A stretch of DNA of 50,611 nucleotides from Hyphomicrobiales bacterium (GCA_028290285.1 JAQGKD010000061.1:1-50611); one strand, 5' to 3'; shown: positions 34,390-44,707, counted from the stretch's first letter. Numbers and translations are program-made. The notes: a model not told the origin generated them from the letters alone.

Positions 34390-35247
34390 ATGTCGCATTC
34401 AGACCTCGCCAAAATCATCGAAGCCGCTTTTGAAGCCCGCAACGATGTGAACGCCTCGACCAAGGGCGAGATCCGCGATGCCGTGAACGAGGCGCTGAAC
34501 CTGCTCGACAGCGGCAAGCTGCGCGTCGCCGAGAAGGTCGCGGGCAAGACCGGTCCCGAGGCCTGGGTCGTGCATCAATGGCTCAAGAAGGCCGTGCTCC
34601 TCTCCTTCCGCCTCAACGACATGGCGCCGATCTCGGGCGGTCCCGGCGGGTCCAGCTGGTGGGACAAGGTGCCGTCAAAATTCGAGGGCTGGGGCGCGGC
34701 CGAACATGGCGCGGCCGGCTTCCGCTCGGTTCCCAACTGCATCGTGCGCCGCTCGGCCTATATTGCGCCGGGCGTGGTGCTGATGCCCTCCTTCGTCAAT
34801 CTCGGCGCTTACGTCGACACCGGAACGATGGTCGACACCTGGGCCACCGTCGGCTCCTGCGCGCAGATCGGCAAGAACGTGCATCTGTCGGGTGGCGTCG
34901 GCATCGGCGGCGTGCTGGAGCCCTTGCAGGCCAACCCGACGATCATCGAGGACAATTGCTTCATCGGCGCGCGCTCGGAAGTCGTCGAGGGCGTCGTCGT
35001 GGGTGAGGGCTCGGTGCTCAGCATGGGCGTGTTCATCAGCTCTTCGACCAAGATCATCGATCGCGCCACCGGCCAGATCCATGTCGGCTACGTGCCGCCC
35101 TATTCCGTCGTCGTGTCCGGCAACCTGCCCGGCAAGCCGCTGCCGGATGGACAGCCGGGGCCCTCGCTCTATTGCGCCGTGATCGTCAAGACGGTCGATG
35201 CACAGACCCGCTCCAAGACGGGCATCAACGAACTTTTGAGGGATTGA
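34390..35247 (+). CDS. dapD: Tetrahydrodipicolinate N-succinyltransferase
   Basis: 285 residues. It uses succinyl-CoA in the succinylase branch of lysine/diaminopimelate synthesis and so feeds peptidoglycan. An N-terminal helical domain is followed by a left-handed beta helix of hexapeptide repeats ([40 protein letters not shown]), then the C-terminal [21 protein letters not shown] precedes the start. Its TGA overlaps the ATG of the DUF805 gene by one base, and dapE of the same pathway follows. Confidence 0.96.
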   Translation: MSHSDLAKIIEAAFEARNDVNASTKGEIRDAVNEALNLLDSGKLRVAEKVAGKTGPEAWVVHQWLKKAVLLSFRLNDMAPISGGPGGSSWWDKVPSKFEGWGAAEHGAAGFRSVPNCIVRRSAYIAPGVVLMPSFVNLGAYVDTGTMVDTWATVGSCAQIGKNVHLSGGVGIGGVLEPLQANPTIIEDNCFIGARSEVVEGVVVGEGSVLSMGVFISSSTKIIDRATGQIHVGYVPPYSVVVSGNLPGKPLPDGQPGPSLYCAVIVKTVDAQTRSKTGINELLRD

Positions 35248-35738
35248 TGGCCGCTCTCCTCTCGGGCGACGGTTTCCGCTTCCTGTTCCGCACGGACAAG
35301 GGCGTCGTAAGCCGCGACGTCTGGTGGCTCGGCACGGCGATGACGGGCGCTGTGGCTTTCGTCACCACTGCGATCTGGCTCGTCATCGCACCGATGGCGA
35401 CCAGCGACCTGTCGCGGCGCGGGCTGATCGATCCCATGGCGCTGACGGTCTATGTCTATCTGATGCTCTACGCCTTCATCGTGCTGCTGTGCGGTGTCTG
35501 CTGGTACAATCTCTCGGCCAAGCGGTTTCGCGACTTGGGGCGGCCGCCGGGGCTCGCCGGGCTGCCGCTCGTGATGGCGCTGTTCTCGGGCGCCCTGCAT
35601 TGGGTGCAGCCGCGCATCGCGGAGACCGTTCCGGGCTGGACCGTCGTCGTGCTCGACATCGGCACGCTGATCGTGATCCTCTGGTCGATCTACGAACTCG
35701 GTTTCAAGCCCGCCGCGGAGCCTGAGCAGATTGTATGA
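35247..35738 (+). CDS. DUF805 membrane protein
   Basis: 163 residues with about four membrane segments: [51 protein letters not shown] and [16 protein letters not shown]. The motif [11 protein letters not shown] is the DUF805 hallmark (RlHDlGrSG-like). Function is unknown. It is translationally linked on both sides (1-bp overlap with dapD, 4-bp overlap with dapE), so its product is made together with lysine-pathway enzymes. I rejected an upstream start within dapD. Confidence 0.85.
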   Translation: MAALLSGDGFRFLFRTDKGVVSRDVWWLGTAMTGAVAFVTTAIWLVIAPMATSDLSRRGLIDPMALTVYVYLMLYAFIVLLCGVCWYNLSAKRFRDLGRPPGLAGLPLVMALFSGALHWVQPRIAETVPGWTVVVLDIGTLIVILWSIYELGFKPAAEPEQIV

Positions 35739-36910
35739 CCACGCCTGTCGCTAAGCCCGGCAACCCCTCCGCGTTCGAGATCGCGCGCGATCTCATCCGC
35801 TGCGCCTCCGTGACGCCGCGTGACGAGGGTGCGCTGGATGTCGTGGCCCGCGTTCTGGGCGGCGCCGGCTTCAAGGTCGAGCGCGTGCGTTTCTCAGCGC
35901 CAGGCACGCCGGACATCGACAATCTCTATGCCAGGATCGGCGATGGCGGCCCGTGCCTGATGTTCGCAGGGCATACCGATGTCGTTCCCGCAGGCGATGC
36001 CTCGGCCTGGCGTTTCGATCCGTTTTCAGGCGTCACCGCCGATGGCATGCTCTGGGGCCGTGGCGCGGTCGACATGAAGGGCGGCCTCGCGGCGAGCCTC
36101 GCGGCCGCCATCGCGCATGTGGCTGAGCATGGGACGCCGCGCGGGTCCATCGCCTTTCTCGTCACCGGCGATGAAGAGGGTCCCGCCGTCAACGGCACCG
36201 TGAAGCTGCTTGAATGGGCGCGTGAGCGGGGCGAGCATTTCGATCATTGCATCCTCGGCGAACCCACCAATCCCCATGCGCTCGGCGACATGATCAAGAT
36301 CGGCCGTCGCGGCTCCCTGACTGGCCGCCTCGTCGTGCATGGCAAGCAGGGCCATGTCGGCTATCCGCATCTGGCGGAAAACCCCATCGATCCGATGATG
36401 CGCATCCTGACTGCGCTGAAGTCCGCGCCGCTGGACGCAGGTACCGCGCATTTCGAACCGAGCAATCTCGAAGTCACGACCGTGGACGTCGGCAACCCCG
36501 CGACGAACGTCATCGCGGGTGCCGCGCGGGCGACCTTCAACATTCGCTTCAACGATCTCTGGACGCCCGACGCCCTGCGCGCGGAAATCACGGCGCGGGT
36601 GACCGGGGCTGCCGGGGCGGCTCGCGTCGATCTCACCTTCGATTCCACCAACGCGGTCGCCTTCCTGACCTCGCCCGGGCCGTTCGTGGACGCAGTCGCT
36701 TCGGCCGTCGAGGCCGAGACCGGACGGCGCCCGGTTCTCTCGACCTCGGGGGGCACTTCGGACGCGCGTTTCATCCAGGCCTTCTGCCCCGTCGTCGAAT
36801 TCGGGCTGGTGGGCGCGACCATGCATGCTGTCGACGAGCGCTGCGCCATCGCCGATCTCGGGACGCTCGCCGCCATCTATGGCCGGGTCATCAGCGCCTA
36901 TTTCGCCTGA
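35735..36910 (+). CDS. dapE: Succinyl-diaminopimelate desuccinylase
   Basis: 391 residues, an M20-family dinuclear zinc peptidase. Metal and catalytic positions are [10 protein letters not shown] (His80, Asp82), AVDMKGG (Asp113) and GDEEGPA (Glu147, Glu148). It hydrolyses N-succinyl-LL-diaminopimelate after DapD and the transaminase. The dimerisation domain includes [17 protein letters not shown]. Its ATG overlaps the DUF805 stop. Confidence 0.95.
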   Translation: MTTPVAKPGNPSAFEIARDLIRCASVTPRDEGALDVVARVLGGAGFKVERVRFSAPGTPDIDNLYARIGDGGPCLMFAGHTDVVPAGDASAWRFDPFSGVTADGMLWGRGAVDMKGGLAASLAAAIAHVAEHGTPRGSIAFLVTGDEEGPAVNGTVKLLEWARERGEHFDHCILGEPTNPHALGDMIKIGRRGSLTGRLVVHGKQGHVGYPHLAENPIDPMMRILTALKSAPLDAGTAHFEPSNLEVTTVDVGNPATNVIAGAARATFNIRFNDLWTPDALRAEITARVTGAAGAARVDLTFDSTNAVAFLTSPGPFVDAVASAVEAETGRRPVLSTSGGTSDARFIQAFCPVVEFGLVGATMHAVDERCAIADLGTLAAIYGRVISAYFA

Positions 36911-37022
36911 GGGGCTTCACAGCTTGTTGATCCCCCCATGCTGCACCGCAGCATTTTACGCTTTCCTCTGAACCGAGACTAAAGTTCAATCGTTGCTTCC
37001 AGGCTTGAGAAACCGGGAGCGC

Positions 37023-37601
37023 ATGATGATTTTGGCCGCCGACGAGATCGCACGTTCGCTGAACGGTTCCTGGGATCTGCTGAATCGCCGTGCTCAGGGG
37101 CTGAAGCAGTTCGAGATCGGCGAGGCTTCGTTCTGGCGCAGCTTTGGGGCGCCTTTGCTGGCCGCGCCCGCCTTCGTTGTGTCACTGGCGGCCGACCGCG
37201 TGCATGCGGGCCTCTTCGAGCCGGGATCTTTGTTCGACAATGCCTCGGTCGTCGCCCGCGCGGGGTTCGACTTCGCCGCGCTCTGGCTGACGCTGCCGCT
37301 GCTGGGCATTGCGCTCGCGAACTCGCTGCACCTGCGAGCGGGCCTCGTGCCCTTCATTATCGTCTGCAACTGGTCCTGCGTGCTCGCCGCCGCCATCCTC
37401 TCCGTGCCCGCTCTGATGCTGGCCATCGGCTGGGCAACGGCGGCGCTGGCCACACTCTACAGCGTGGCAGCCATCGTCATCATCATGCAGATGCGCTGGT
37501 TTTCTGCCAAGATCACGCTCGGTGTGACGAGCGGGGTGGCGCTGGTGCTGGCGGCCTGCGACGGACTCGTCGGACTCGGTTTGCTGCGCGTGCTGACCTG
37601 A
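37023..37601 (+). CDS. Hypothetical membrane protein (about four membrane segments)
   Basis: 192 residues. A cytoplasmic N-terminus (MMILAADEIARSLNGSWDLL, then GLKQFEIGEASFWRSFGAP) precedes hydrophobic segments at about 46-58, 83-100, 108-125 and 130-150, with a last one at the C-terminus. No domain is recognised. GGGAG sits just upstream of the chosen ATG. It lies between dapE and the oppositely oriented truA, ending 4 bp from the truA stop. It may be conserved in this gene cluster in related genomes, but no function can be offered. Confidence 0.7.
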   Translation: MMILAADEIARSLNGSWDLLNRRAQGLKQFEIGEASFWRSFGAPLLAAPAFVVSLAADRVHAGLFEPGSLFDNASVVARAGFDFAALWLTLPLLGIALANSLHLRAGLVPFIIVCNWSCVLAAAILSVPALMLAIGWATAALATLYSVAAIVIIMQMRWFSAKITLGVTSGVALVLAACDGLVGLGLLRVLT

Positions 37602-37605
37602 GCGC

Positions 37606-38343
37606 TCAGTAGTCGACGCCGACCAGATAAAGGCCGGCGGCGGGCGCGACCATGCCGCAGCGCTGGCGATCGCGGGCCTCGAACGCGTTGCGCAGATCGC
37701 GCGGCGTCCAGAGGCCGGAGCCGACGTGTTCGAGCGAGCCTACCATCGAGCGAACCTGATGATGCAGGAAGGAGCGCGCGGAGGCGTAGATATGCACCTC
37801 CTCCCCGACGCGCGAGACGTCGAGACGGTCGAGCGTGCGGAGCGGGCTGTTTGCCTGGCAGTCAGAATCGCGGAAGGTCGAAAAGTCGTGGTGGCCCAGC
37901 AACGATTGCGCGGCCTCGTGCATCGCCCCGGTCTCGATGTGGCGCTTCACCAGCCAGGCGCGGTCCCGGTCGATGGTGAGCGGCGCCCGGCGATTGATGA
38001 TCCTGTAGAGATAGTGACGGCGGGTCGCGGAGAAGCGCGCATCGAACTCGTCGGACGCGATCTCGGCGGAAATCACGGCCACCGCATGCGGCCGCATATG
38101 CGCGTTGACCGCGTCGCAAAGGCGATCGCCGCGCCATTCCTTGCGAAGATCGACATGGGCGACCTGCGCGGTGGCGTGCACCCCGGTGTCGGTGCGCCCG
38201 GCGCCACGGATATGCGCGGGGCGACCGTCGACGCGCTCCAGCGCATCCTCGATCACCTGCTGCACGGCGAGCCCGTTCGACTGGCGCTGCCACCCGACGA
38301 AGCGCGTGCCGTCATATTCGATTTTCAACCGGTAGCGCGACAT
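37606..38343 (-). CDS. truA: tRNA pseudouridine(38-40) synthase
   Basis: 245 residues. The catalytic motif GRTDTGVHA (about 49-57) puts the nucleophilic Asp at 52. YRLKIEYDGTRFVGWQRQ at the start and RSFLHHQVRSMVGSLEHVG near the C-terminus are family blocks. It isomerises uridines in the anticodon arm of many tRNAs. Its ATG overlaps the last base of the fmt stop. Confidence 0.95.
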   Translation of the reverse strand: MSRYRLKIEYDGTRFVGWQRQSNGLAVQQVIEDALERVDGRPAHIRGAGRTDTGVHATAQVAHVDLRKEWRGDRLCDAVNAHMRPHAVAVISAEIASDEFDARFSATRRHYLYRIINRRAPLTIDRDRAWLVKRHIETGAMHEAAQSLLGHHDFSTFRDSDCQANSPLRTLDRLDVSRVGEEVHIYASARSFLHHQVRSMVGSLEHVGSGLWTPRDLRNAFEARDRQRCGMVAPAAGLYLVGVDY

Positions 38344-39278
38344 TACGCGGCTGCCGGAAGTTGCGTGCCCTGAACGAGCCGCGCACCGTTCAGGAAATCC
38401 TGCGCCTTCATGGGCCCCTTGCCCGCGCGCTGCACCTCGGTGAGACGCAAAGCGCCTGCGCCGCAGGCGATCGTGAGCGCATCGTCGAGAACGGTGCCGG
38501 GTGCGCCCTTGCCTTCGACGAGCTTGCTGCGCAGCACTTTCACGCGCTCGACGCCCTTGCCGAGATCGGCCTCGAAAAACGCGCCGGGAAAGGGCGAGAG
38601 CCCGCGCACGTGATCGTGCAGGGACTTCGCATTCCGAGACCAGTCGATGCGGCTTTCCGCCTTCTCGATCTTGTGGGCGTAGGTGACGCCCTCTTCCGGC
38701 TGCGGCCTGAAGTGCAGCGAGCCGCGCGAGAGTGCGGCCAGCGCGCGGCCCATCAGATCTGCGCCGATCACGCAGAGACGGTCGTGCAATTCGCCGGCCG
38801 TCATGTCGGGGCCGATGACGACGTGTTCGGCCATGCCGACGGGGCCCGTGTCGAGCCCCTCCTCCATCTTCATGACCATGACGCCGCTCTCAGTGTCCCC
38901 CGCCATGATGGCGCGCTGGATCGGCGCGGCGCCGCGCCAGCGAGGCAGCAGCGAGCCATGCAGGTTGAGACAGCCCAGACGTGGCGCGTCGAGGATGGAT
39001 TTCGGCAAGATCAGCCCATAGGCCACCACGACGGCGACATCTGCATCGTGCGCGCGAAACTGCTCGGCGGCTTCTTCGCTGCGCAGCGTTCTGGGCGTGA
39101 AGACGGGGCAGCCGAACTTTTCGGCCAGCGCGTGGACAGGCGAGAGCCGCAGGTCCATGCCACGCCCCGCTGGCTTGGGCGCACGCGTGTAGACCGCGAC
39201 GATCTCGTGACCCTGGCCCAGAATTTCCGTCATGACGGGAACGGCGAAGTCGGGTGTCCCCATGAAGACGATGCGCAT
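38343..39278 (-). CDS. fmt: Methionyl-tRNA formyltransferase
   Basis: 311 residues. It formylates initiator Met-tRNA using 10-formyl-tetrahydrofolate. [16 protein letters not shown], the cofactor-binding [19 protein letters not shown] and [12 protein letters not shown] are characteristic, followed by the C-terminal tRNA-binding domain. It is followed by truA (1-bp overlap) and preceded 8 bp by def, the enzyme that removes the same formyl group. Confidence 0.95.
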   Translation of the reverse strand: MRIVFMGTPDFAVPVMTEILGQGHEIVAVYTRAPKPAGRGMDLRLSPVHALAEKFGCPVFTPRTLRSEEAAEQFRAHDADVAVVVAYGLILPKSILDAPRLGCLNLHGSLLPRWRGAAPIQRAIMAGDTESGVMVMKMEEGLDTGPVGMAEHVVIGPDMTAGELHDRLCVIGADLMGRALAALSRGSLHFRPQPEEGVTYAHKIEKAESRIDWSRNAKSLHDHVRGLSPFPGAFFEADLGKGVERVKVLRSKLVEGKGAPGTVLDDALTIACGAGALRLTEVQRAGKGPMKAQDFLNGARLVQGTQLPAAA

Positions 39279-39285
39279 CGGACGA

Positions 39286-39816
39286 TCAGGCCTCGGGACG
39301 GTCGGAGGTCGAGCGGCGCGCGACCTTGGAGAATTTCCGCACGACGCGCTCGCGCTTCAGGCGAGAAATGTGGTCAATGAACAACACGCCGTTGAGGTGA
39401 TCGATCTCGTGTTGAAGGGCGGTCGCAAGCAGGCCGTCGGCCTCCAGTTCCTGCGTCTTGCCCTCACGGTCGAGATAGCGCACGCGCACACGATCGGGCC
39501 GCTCGACCTCCTCGTAATATTCGGGGATGGACAGGCAGCCTTCCTCGTAGACCGAAAGCACATCCGACGCCCAGACGATCTCGGGATTGGCGATGCAGAT
39601 GGGCTTGGGCCCATCTTCCGGCTTGGCTATATCGATCACCAGGACGCGGCGCGGCACGGCGACCTGTATGGCGGCCAGGCCGATGCCCGGCGCGTCGTAC
39701 ATGGTCTCCAGCATGTCGTCCATGAGCTTGCGCACGGCCGCATCGATCTCCGCCACGGGCTCGGAGACGAGACGAAGCCGGGGATCCGGCAGGCTGATGA
39801 TCGGAAGGAGGGCCAT
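39286..39816 (-). CDS. def: Peptide deformylase
   Basis: 176 residues. Motif 1 is GIGLAAIQV (Ile where most enzymes have Pro), motif 2 EGCLSIP supplies the metal Cys, and motif 3 [12 protein letters not shown] supplies two His and the catalytic Glu. It removes the N-formyl group from new proteins. The start is [20 protein letters not shown]. The C-terminus carries an Arg/Lys-rich tail. It is the first gene of the def-fmt-truA run. Confidence 0.93.
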   Translation of the reverse strand: MALLPIISLPDPRLRLVSEPVAEIDAAVRKLMDDMLETMYDAPGIGLAAIQVAVPRRVLVIDIAKPEDGPKPICIANPEIVWASDVLSVYEEGCLSIPEYYEEVERPDRVRVRYLDREGKTQELEADGLLATALQHEIDHLNGVLFIDHISRLKRERVVRKFSKVARRSTSDRPEA

Positions 39817-39944
39817 GAGATGCTCGCTCGAAAATGCAGCACGCGCTGTGAGCCCGACATAAGCATGATGCGCCAGCCGGTCAATCGCGCAGCGATGTTC
39901 ATCTTTCGTTCGCGCACTTACGCGAATCGCGCTAGGCTTCCGGA

Positions 39945-41105
39945 ATGGACAAGATACTCCTCACCATTGGTGGCTTTCACCTGACAGGCCTCGAGGTCCT
40001 GCTCGCAGGCTCGGGGGCCGTGCTGGTCGTCCTGTTTTTCCTGGCGCTGTCGCTTCGCGGGGCGAGCCGGGACCGGGCCTCGGAGGCTGCGGCGGCAGGC
40101 GAGCGCCAGCATGAGCTGGACGACAAAATGGCAGAGCTCGGCCGTCTCAATGCGGAATTGAGCGGGCGCCTGCAAACCATGGCCGAGGTGCTGAGTTCGC
40201 GCCAATCGGACCTGGCCCGCGTCGTCTCCGACCGTCTCGATGCCGTGGGCCAGCGCGTGGGGCTGGGGCTCGAGACCAGTTCCAAAGCCACCACCGACAA
40301 TCTGGCGAAGCTCGGCGAGCGGCTGGCCGTGATCGACGCCGCGCAATCGCGCCTGACCGGACTGACGCAGGAGGTCGTGTCGCTGAAGGACATTCTGGCC
40401 AACAAGCAGAGCCGGGGCGCGTTCGGACAGGGACGCATGGAGGCGATCGTGCGCGACGGTCTGCCGCCGAACGCCTATGCCTTCCAGCACACGCTTTCAA
40501 ACCGCACGCGGCCCGACTGCATCATTCGGCTGCCGGGCGACGACCGGGTGATGGCCCTCGACGCGAAATTTCCGCTGGAAGCATTCACTGCGCTCCGCGA
40601 TGCGGGGAACGACGAGGCGCGGCGGCTGGCGGCTGCCCGCGTGCGCAACGATCTCGGCAAGCATGTGAAGGATGTGGCGGAGCGTTATCTGCTGCCCGGC
40701 GAGACGCAGGACATTGCGCTGCTCTTCGTGCCCTCGGAATCGATCTATGCCGACCTGATCGAACATTTCGACGATGTGGTGCAGCGGGCGCATCGCGCGC
40801 GCGTCGTCATCCTCTCCCCGTCCCTCCTGATGATGGCGATTCAGGTCACCCAGGCGCTGGTGCGGGACGCCCGAATGCGTGAGCAGGCCCATGTCATCCA
40901 GCACGAGGTGCGACTGCTCCTGACCGACGTGACGCGTTTGAAGGAACGCGTCGGCAAGCTCGATACGCATTTCCGGCAGGTGCAGGACGACGTCGGGCAG
41001 ATCACGACGTCGACGGACAAGATCGCGCGGCGCGGCGACAAGATCGACCAGCTAGAATTCGCCGAAGCCGGTGCGCGGCCGTCCCTCGACCAGGCGGCGG
41101 AATGA
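39945..41105 (+). CDS. rmuC: RmuC-family protein
   Basis: 386 residues. An N-terminal membrane anchor (about 18-34, [18 protein letters not shown]) is followed by a coiled-coil with heptad-like stretches (about 45-135). The RmuC nuclease-fold domain includes [12 protein letters not shown] and [16 protein letters not shown]. RmuC limits inversions at repeats; the biochemical activity is not settled. It is divergent from def, with about 130 bp between the start codons. Confidence 0.88.
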   Translation: MDKILLTIGGFHLTGLEVLLAGSGAVLVVLFFLALSLRGASRDRASEAAAAGERQHELDDKMAELGRLNAELSGRLQTMAEVLSSRQSDLARVVSDRLDAVGQRVGLGLETSSKATTDNLAKLGERLAVIDAAQSRLTGLTQEVVSLKDILANKQSRGAFGQGRMEAIVRDGLPPNAYAFQHTLSNRTRPDCIIRLPGDDRVMALDAKFPLEAFTALRDAGNDEARRLAAARVRNDLGKHVKDVAERYLLPGETQDIALLFVPSESIYADLIEHFDDVVQRAHRARVVILSPSLLMMAIQVTQALVRDARMREQAHVIQHEVRLLLTDVTRLKERVGKLDTHFRQVQDDVGQITTSTDKIARRGDKIDQLEFAEAGARPSLDQAAE

Positions 41106-41134
41106 AAAAAGCCGGCCACGAGGGGCCGACTTTT
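41106..41134. terminator. Shared bidirectional terminator of rmuC and the glycine-rich gene
   Basis: AGCCGGCC (41110-41117) and GGCCGACT (41124-41131) pair with one mismatch around a 6-nt loop. A run of A precedes and a run of T follows (41131-41134), so it can terminate both convergent genes. Confidence 0.7.
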
Positions 41135-41159
41135 CGAAGGTCATGCTTAACTTTCTCTC

Positions 41160-41507
41160 TCACTCGCAGACACGGACACGCTCGCGGACCCAGCCGTAAC
41201 CGTCCCAGGCGCGCTGCATGGTGAAATAGCAATTGCTGTAGGCGGGGCCATAGACCGGGGCGCCGTAGCCATAGGCCGGGGCACCATAGCCCTGCGACCC
41301 GTAGGCGCCAGCTGCAAGCGCACCCAGTGCCAGTCCGCCGATAGCGCCCGCCGCAACCGCTCCGCCGTTGCCGCCGCGATAATAGCCGCCGCCGTGACCG
41401 TAGCGGCGATACTGGGCCGAGGCGTCGGAGGAAAAGGCAACCAGCGAGCCAGCCATGGTGACCGCGGCCAGCGTGCCCACCATCATCTTCTTCAGGTTCG
41501 AATTCAT
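41160..41507 (-). CDS. Secreted glycine/tyrosine-rich protein, unknown
   Basis: 115 residues. A signal peptide is cut at ASA/QY (about residue 32). The mature part begins with a Gly/Tyr/Arg-rich stretch (YRRYGHGGGYYRGGNGG), then a hydrophobic AVAAGAIGGLALGALAAGAY that looks like a glycine-zipper membrane segment, then YGAPAYG repeats. It ends in SNCYFTMQRAWDGYGWVRER with a C-terminal cysteine, so one disulfide is possible. Small proteins of this type are common in Hyphomicrobiales envelopes. No function is known. Confidence 0.75.
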   Translation of the reverse strand: MNSNLKKMMVGTLAAVTMAGSLVAFSSDASAQYRRYGHGGGYYRGGNGGAVAAGAIGGLALGALAAGAYGSQGYGAPAYGYGAPVYGPAYSNCYFTMQRAWDGYGWVRERVRVCE

Positions 41508-41622
41508 GATTGGTCTCCTGTAACGGGTCAGACCCAGAACCGATGCCGGAGGTGCATGGTTCCCTCCCGAGGGATGACGAGAGTTTTACCGGGCTTTCAG
41601 GCCAAGCTCGGGCCAAATCCCG

Positions 41623-42228
41623 TCAAAAATCAGTTCGTTGCCGGATCGCCGCCGACAATGTCCCGTCATCCAGGTAATCGAGTTCGCCACCCACCGGGAC
41701 GCCGTGCGCGAGGCGGGTGATCCGAACGTCGAGGTGGGACAGGAGATCGGTCACATAATGGGCCGTCGTCTGCCCGTCCACTGTGGCGTTGACGGCAAGG
41801 ATGACCTCCCCCACGCCGCCGGTCGCCACGCGCTCTACCAGCGAGGCGAGGTTGAGGTCCTTCGGGCCGATGCCGTCCAGCGGCGACAAGGTGCCACCCA
41901 GAACGTGATAGCGGGCGCGCAGTGCCGCCGCGCGTTCCAGCGCCCAGAGATCGGCCACGGTCTCGACCACGATGAGCACGGCGGGATCGCGGCGCTCGTC
42001 GCGGCAGATGACGCAGGGATCGCTGGTATCGACATTGCCGCACGAGCTGCACGTCACAATCCGCTCGCGCGCCACCTGCATGGCGTCCGACAGCGGCCCG
42101 AGCAATTCCTCGCGCTTGCGGATGAGATGGAGCGCCGCGCGGCGCGCAGAACGGGGCCCGAGACCCGGCAGGCGGGCGAGCAATTGGATCAGACGCTGGA
42201 TTTCGGGACCGGAGACCTGCTCGGCCAC
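41623..42228 (-). CDS. recR: Recombination protein RecR
   Basis: 201 residues. The helix-hairpin-helix region [20 protein letters not shown] is followed by a C4 zinc finger, [18 protein letters not shown]. The Toprim domain comes next, with [15 protein letters not shown] and [13 protein letters not shown]. It acts in the RecFOR gap-repair pathway. The start is GTG. It completes the conserved dnaX-ybaB-recR unit. Confidence 0.95.
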   Translation of the reverse strand: MAEQVSGPEIQRLIQLLARLPGLGPRSARRAALHLIRKREELLGPLSDAMQVARERIVTCSSCGNVDTSDPCVICRDERRDPAVLIVVETVADLWALERAAALRARYHVLGGTLSPLDGIGPKDLNLASLVERVATGGVGEVILAVNATVDGQTTAHYVTDLLSHLDVRITRLAHGVPVGGELDYLDDGTLSAAIRQRTDF

Positions 42229-42245
42229 TTAGCGGGACGCCTGCA

Positions 42246-42569
42246 TCAGAAGGGCAGCTTCATGCCGGGAGGCAGCGGCAGGCCAGCCGTGACGGCCTTC
42301 ATCTTTTCCTCGACGAGCGCCTCCGACTTGCGCCGGGCGTCCTCATGCGCGGTAACGATGAGATCCTCGACGATCTCCTGCTCGCCGGGCGCCATCAGCG
42401 AGGCGTCGATGCTGACGCTCTTCATGGCTCCCTTGGCGCTCAGGGTGACGCGTACGAGGCCGCCGCCCGACTGGCCATCGACCGTCAGGCCCTCCAGCTC
42501 CGCCTGCATTTCCTGCATGCGGCCCTGCATGGCCTGGGCCTGCTTCATCAATCCGAACATGTCTTTCAT
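42246..42569 (-). CDS. ybaB: YbaB/EbfC nucleoid-associated protein
   Basis: 107 residues, the family length. MKDMFGLMKQAQAMQGRMQE and GLVRVTLSAKGAMKSVSID with EDLIVTAHEDARRKSE are the conserved blocks of this dimeric DNA-binding protein. GAGGA, overlapping the dnaX stop codon, serves as its ribosome site, so its translation is tied to dnaX. I rejected a start 36 bp further upstream because it would begin inside dnaX. Confidence 0.93.
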   Translation of the reverse strand: MKDMFGLMKQAQAMQGRMQEMQAELEGLTVDGQSGGGLVRVTLSAKGAMKSVSIDASLMAPGEQEIVEDLIVTAHEDARRKSEALVEEKMKAVTAGLPLPPGMKLPF

Positions 42570-42579
42570 GGCATGGTCC

Positions 42580-44493
42580 TCAAAAATCGTCGTCGTCGTC
42601 GTCACTGGTGATGGCGTCGGTATAGGCGATGTCGTCGCTCGCCGCGGCCGCCGGCTGGAAGGCTGCTGGCTCGGGTTCGGGCGTGCGCACCGCGATGATT
42701 TCGGCGCCGGGGAAACGATCGAGTACGCTGCGCACCAGCGGCTCGGCGCGCACGCCGGTCATGCGCTCGGACTCGCGCTTGTCTGCCACTTCCTTGATCG
42801 TCGCCGCGCCCGGCTCGGTGGAAATGGCCACCATCCAGCGGATGCCGGTCCATTCCTGCAGCTTGCGCATCAGGGTCTGTGCGATCTGCGGCGAGGCGCC
42901 CGGCATGAGCGAAAATTCGAACGAGCCTTCCTCGAGCCGCACCGGCCGGATGTCGCGCTCGAGCGCCATCTTCACCTGGATGTCGCGATTGGCCTGGGCC
43001 AGCGCGATCATGTCGGCCAGCGTGCCAATGCGTGCGGAACTGGCGGCCTTAGGCGCACTGGCAGCCAAGGCGCGCGCCGCGATGGGCGCTCCCTGCATGG
43101 CGGGCGTGGGCGACCGCATGGCCGAGCCCTGCGAGACCATGGCCGTGACACTCGAACCGGAGCTCGCTTGAGAGCCGCCACCGGGGGAATCAGAGGGTGC
43201 GCTGACGGCAGGAGCGCGGGGCGGCGCGTCGCTCAGGCGGCGCAGCACGTCTTCGGGCGTCGGCAGGTCGGCCGCATACGCGAGGCGCACGAGCACCATG
43301 TCGGCAGCCGCCAGCGGACGCGGCGAATCGCGCACGTCCTGGATTCCCTTGGACAGGATCTGCCACGCCCGCGTCAGCACCGCGGGGCCGAGAACGGTGG
43401 CGAAGGCCCTGCCGCGCGTCACCTCCTCCTGCGTCACGGCCGCATCGGGGCGATGACCGGGGATGAGACGCAGGCGGGTGACGAAATGCACGAATTCGGC
43501 GAGATCGGAGAGCACGAGGGCGGGATCGGCGCCCTGATCGTATTGCTCTTTCAGCGCGACCAGCGCGGTCGCGACATCGCCCTTCATCACAGACTCGAAG
43601 AGATCGATGATGCGGGCACGATCGGCGACACCCAGCATGTTGCGGATGTTGGCTGCGCCGATGGCGTCCTCCCCGGCGCTCGATCCATGAGCGATCGCCT
43701 GATCGAGCAGTGACAATGCATCGCGCACCGAGCCCTCTGCCGCACGCGCGACAAGAGCCAAAGCCTCCTCATCGACTGCGACATGCTCCTGCGCGCAGAT
43801 GCCGGCGAGATGGCGGATCATCACTTCGGATTCGATGCGGCGCAGGTCGAATCGCTGGCAGCGCGAGCGCACCGTCACCGGCACCTTCTCGATTTCCGTG
43901 GTCGCGAACAGGAACCGGACGTGCTCGGGCGGCTCTTCGAGCGTCTTCAGCAAACCGTTGAAGGCCTGCTTCGAGAGCATATGCACTTCGTCGATGATGT
44001 AGACCTTGGTGCGCGCCATCACCGGGCGATAGCGCGCGCTCTCGATGATCTCGCGAACGTCGTCGATGCCTGTGTGCGAGGCCGCGTCCATTTCGATCAC
44101 GTCGACGTGGCGGCTCTCGATGATCGCCTGACAATGCACGCCGAGTTCCGGCATGTCGACCGTCGGCCGCGTCACTGCGGGGCGACCGTCCTTGGGCGGC
44201 AATTCGTAGTTGAAGGCGCGAGCGAGAATACGGGCTGTCGTCGTCTTGCCGACTCCGCGCACGCCCGTGAGAATGTAGGCCTGATGGATACGGTCGAGCG
44301 TGAAGGCGTTCGACAGCGTGCGGACCATCGCCTCCTGGCCGATCAGGTCATCGAAGCTCGACGGCCGATATTTGCGCGCGAGGACGCGATAGGCATCCGG
44401 TCTCTTGGGCGGCGCCGGCACCGGAAGATCGAGACCGAGAGAGGGGGCCTCTGCTTCGTCCATGGTCGCGAAAGGCGGAGGCGCGTCGGTCAT
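42580..44493 (-). CDS. dnaX: DNA polymerase III subunit gamma/tau
   Basis: 637 residues. The clamp-loader ATPase has Walker A TGVRGVGKTTTAR, Walker B VYIIDEVHMLS and the sensor FATTEIEKVPVTVRSRCQRF. The region that usually holds the four-cysteine zinc module keeps only one Cys (MPELGVHCQAI), as I recall for Hyphomicrobiales. The C-terminal part is Ala/Ser/Pro-rich and ends in an acidic DDDDDDF tail. I chose MTDAPPPF as the start; another in-frame start 51 bp upstream would reach toward the SRP RNA gene, and MDEAEAP 30 bp downstream is possible. Confidence 0.93.
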   Translation of the reverse strand: MTDAPPPFATMDEAEAPSLGLDLPVPAPPKRPDAYRVLARKYRPSSFDDLIGQEAMVRTLSNAFTLDRIHQAYILTGVRGVGKTTTARILARAFNYELPPKDGRPAVTRPTVDMPELGVHCQAIIESRHVDVIEMDAASHTGIDDVREIIESARYRPVMARTKVYIIDEVHMLSKQAFNGLLKTLEEPPEHVRFLFATTEIEKVPVTVRSRCQRFDLRRIESEVMIRHLAGICAQEHVAVDEEALALVARAAEGSVRDALSLLDQAIAHGSSAGEDAIGAANIRNMLGVADRARIIDLFESVMKGDVATALVALKEQYDQGADPALVLSDLAEFVHFVTRLRLIPGHRPDAAVTQEEVTRGRAFATVLGPAVLTRAWQILSKGIQDVRDSPRPLAAADMVLVRLAYAADLPTPEDVLRRLSDAPPRAPAVSAPSDSPGGGSQASSGSSVTAMVSQGSAMRSPTPAMQGAPIAARALAASAPKAASSARIGTLADMIALAQANRDIQVKMALERDIRPVRLEEGSFEFSLMPGASPQIAQTLMRKLQEWTGIRWMVAISTEPGAATIKEVADKRESERMTGVRAEPLVRSVLDRFPGAEIIAVRTPEPEPAAFQPAAAASDDIAYTDAITSDDDDDDF

Positions 44494-44606
44494 GCAGAGG
44501 GGCCAATTCGCAAAACGCGGCGGAACCGCAAGTTGGAGCGCCATTCCGGCCGCATCGGCCCGGCGACGAAAGCGCCACGGCCGGACCGCATGTGCGGAGG
44601 ATAAAG

Positions 44607-44701
44607 TGGGAGGCTGGACAGAGACCCGCCCGGTCTCGTTAGGGCTGCTTCCTTCCGGACCTGACCCGATTGGCGAGTGGAACGTCCACCGCCAACCTCC
44701 C
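44607..44701 (-). ncRNA. ffs: Signal recognition particle RNA (4.5S type)
   Basis: The minus strand contains GGTCAGGTCCGGAAGGAAGC, the conserved SRP domain IV loop region, in a hairpin. The outer ends pair, GGGAGG (44701-44696) with CCTCCC (44613-44608). About 95 nt. Location directly upstream of dnaX is the common order. It binds Ffh to target membrane proteins. Confidence 0.93.
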
Positions 44702-44707
44702 GAGCCC

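Noticed and set aside
41638..43713. 691-residue open frame opposite recR, ybaB and dnaX
   Set aside because: It spans three conserved genes on the other strand and shows no domain.
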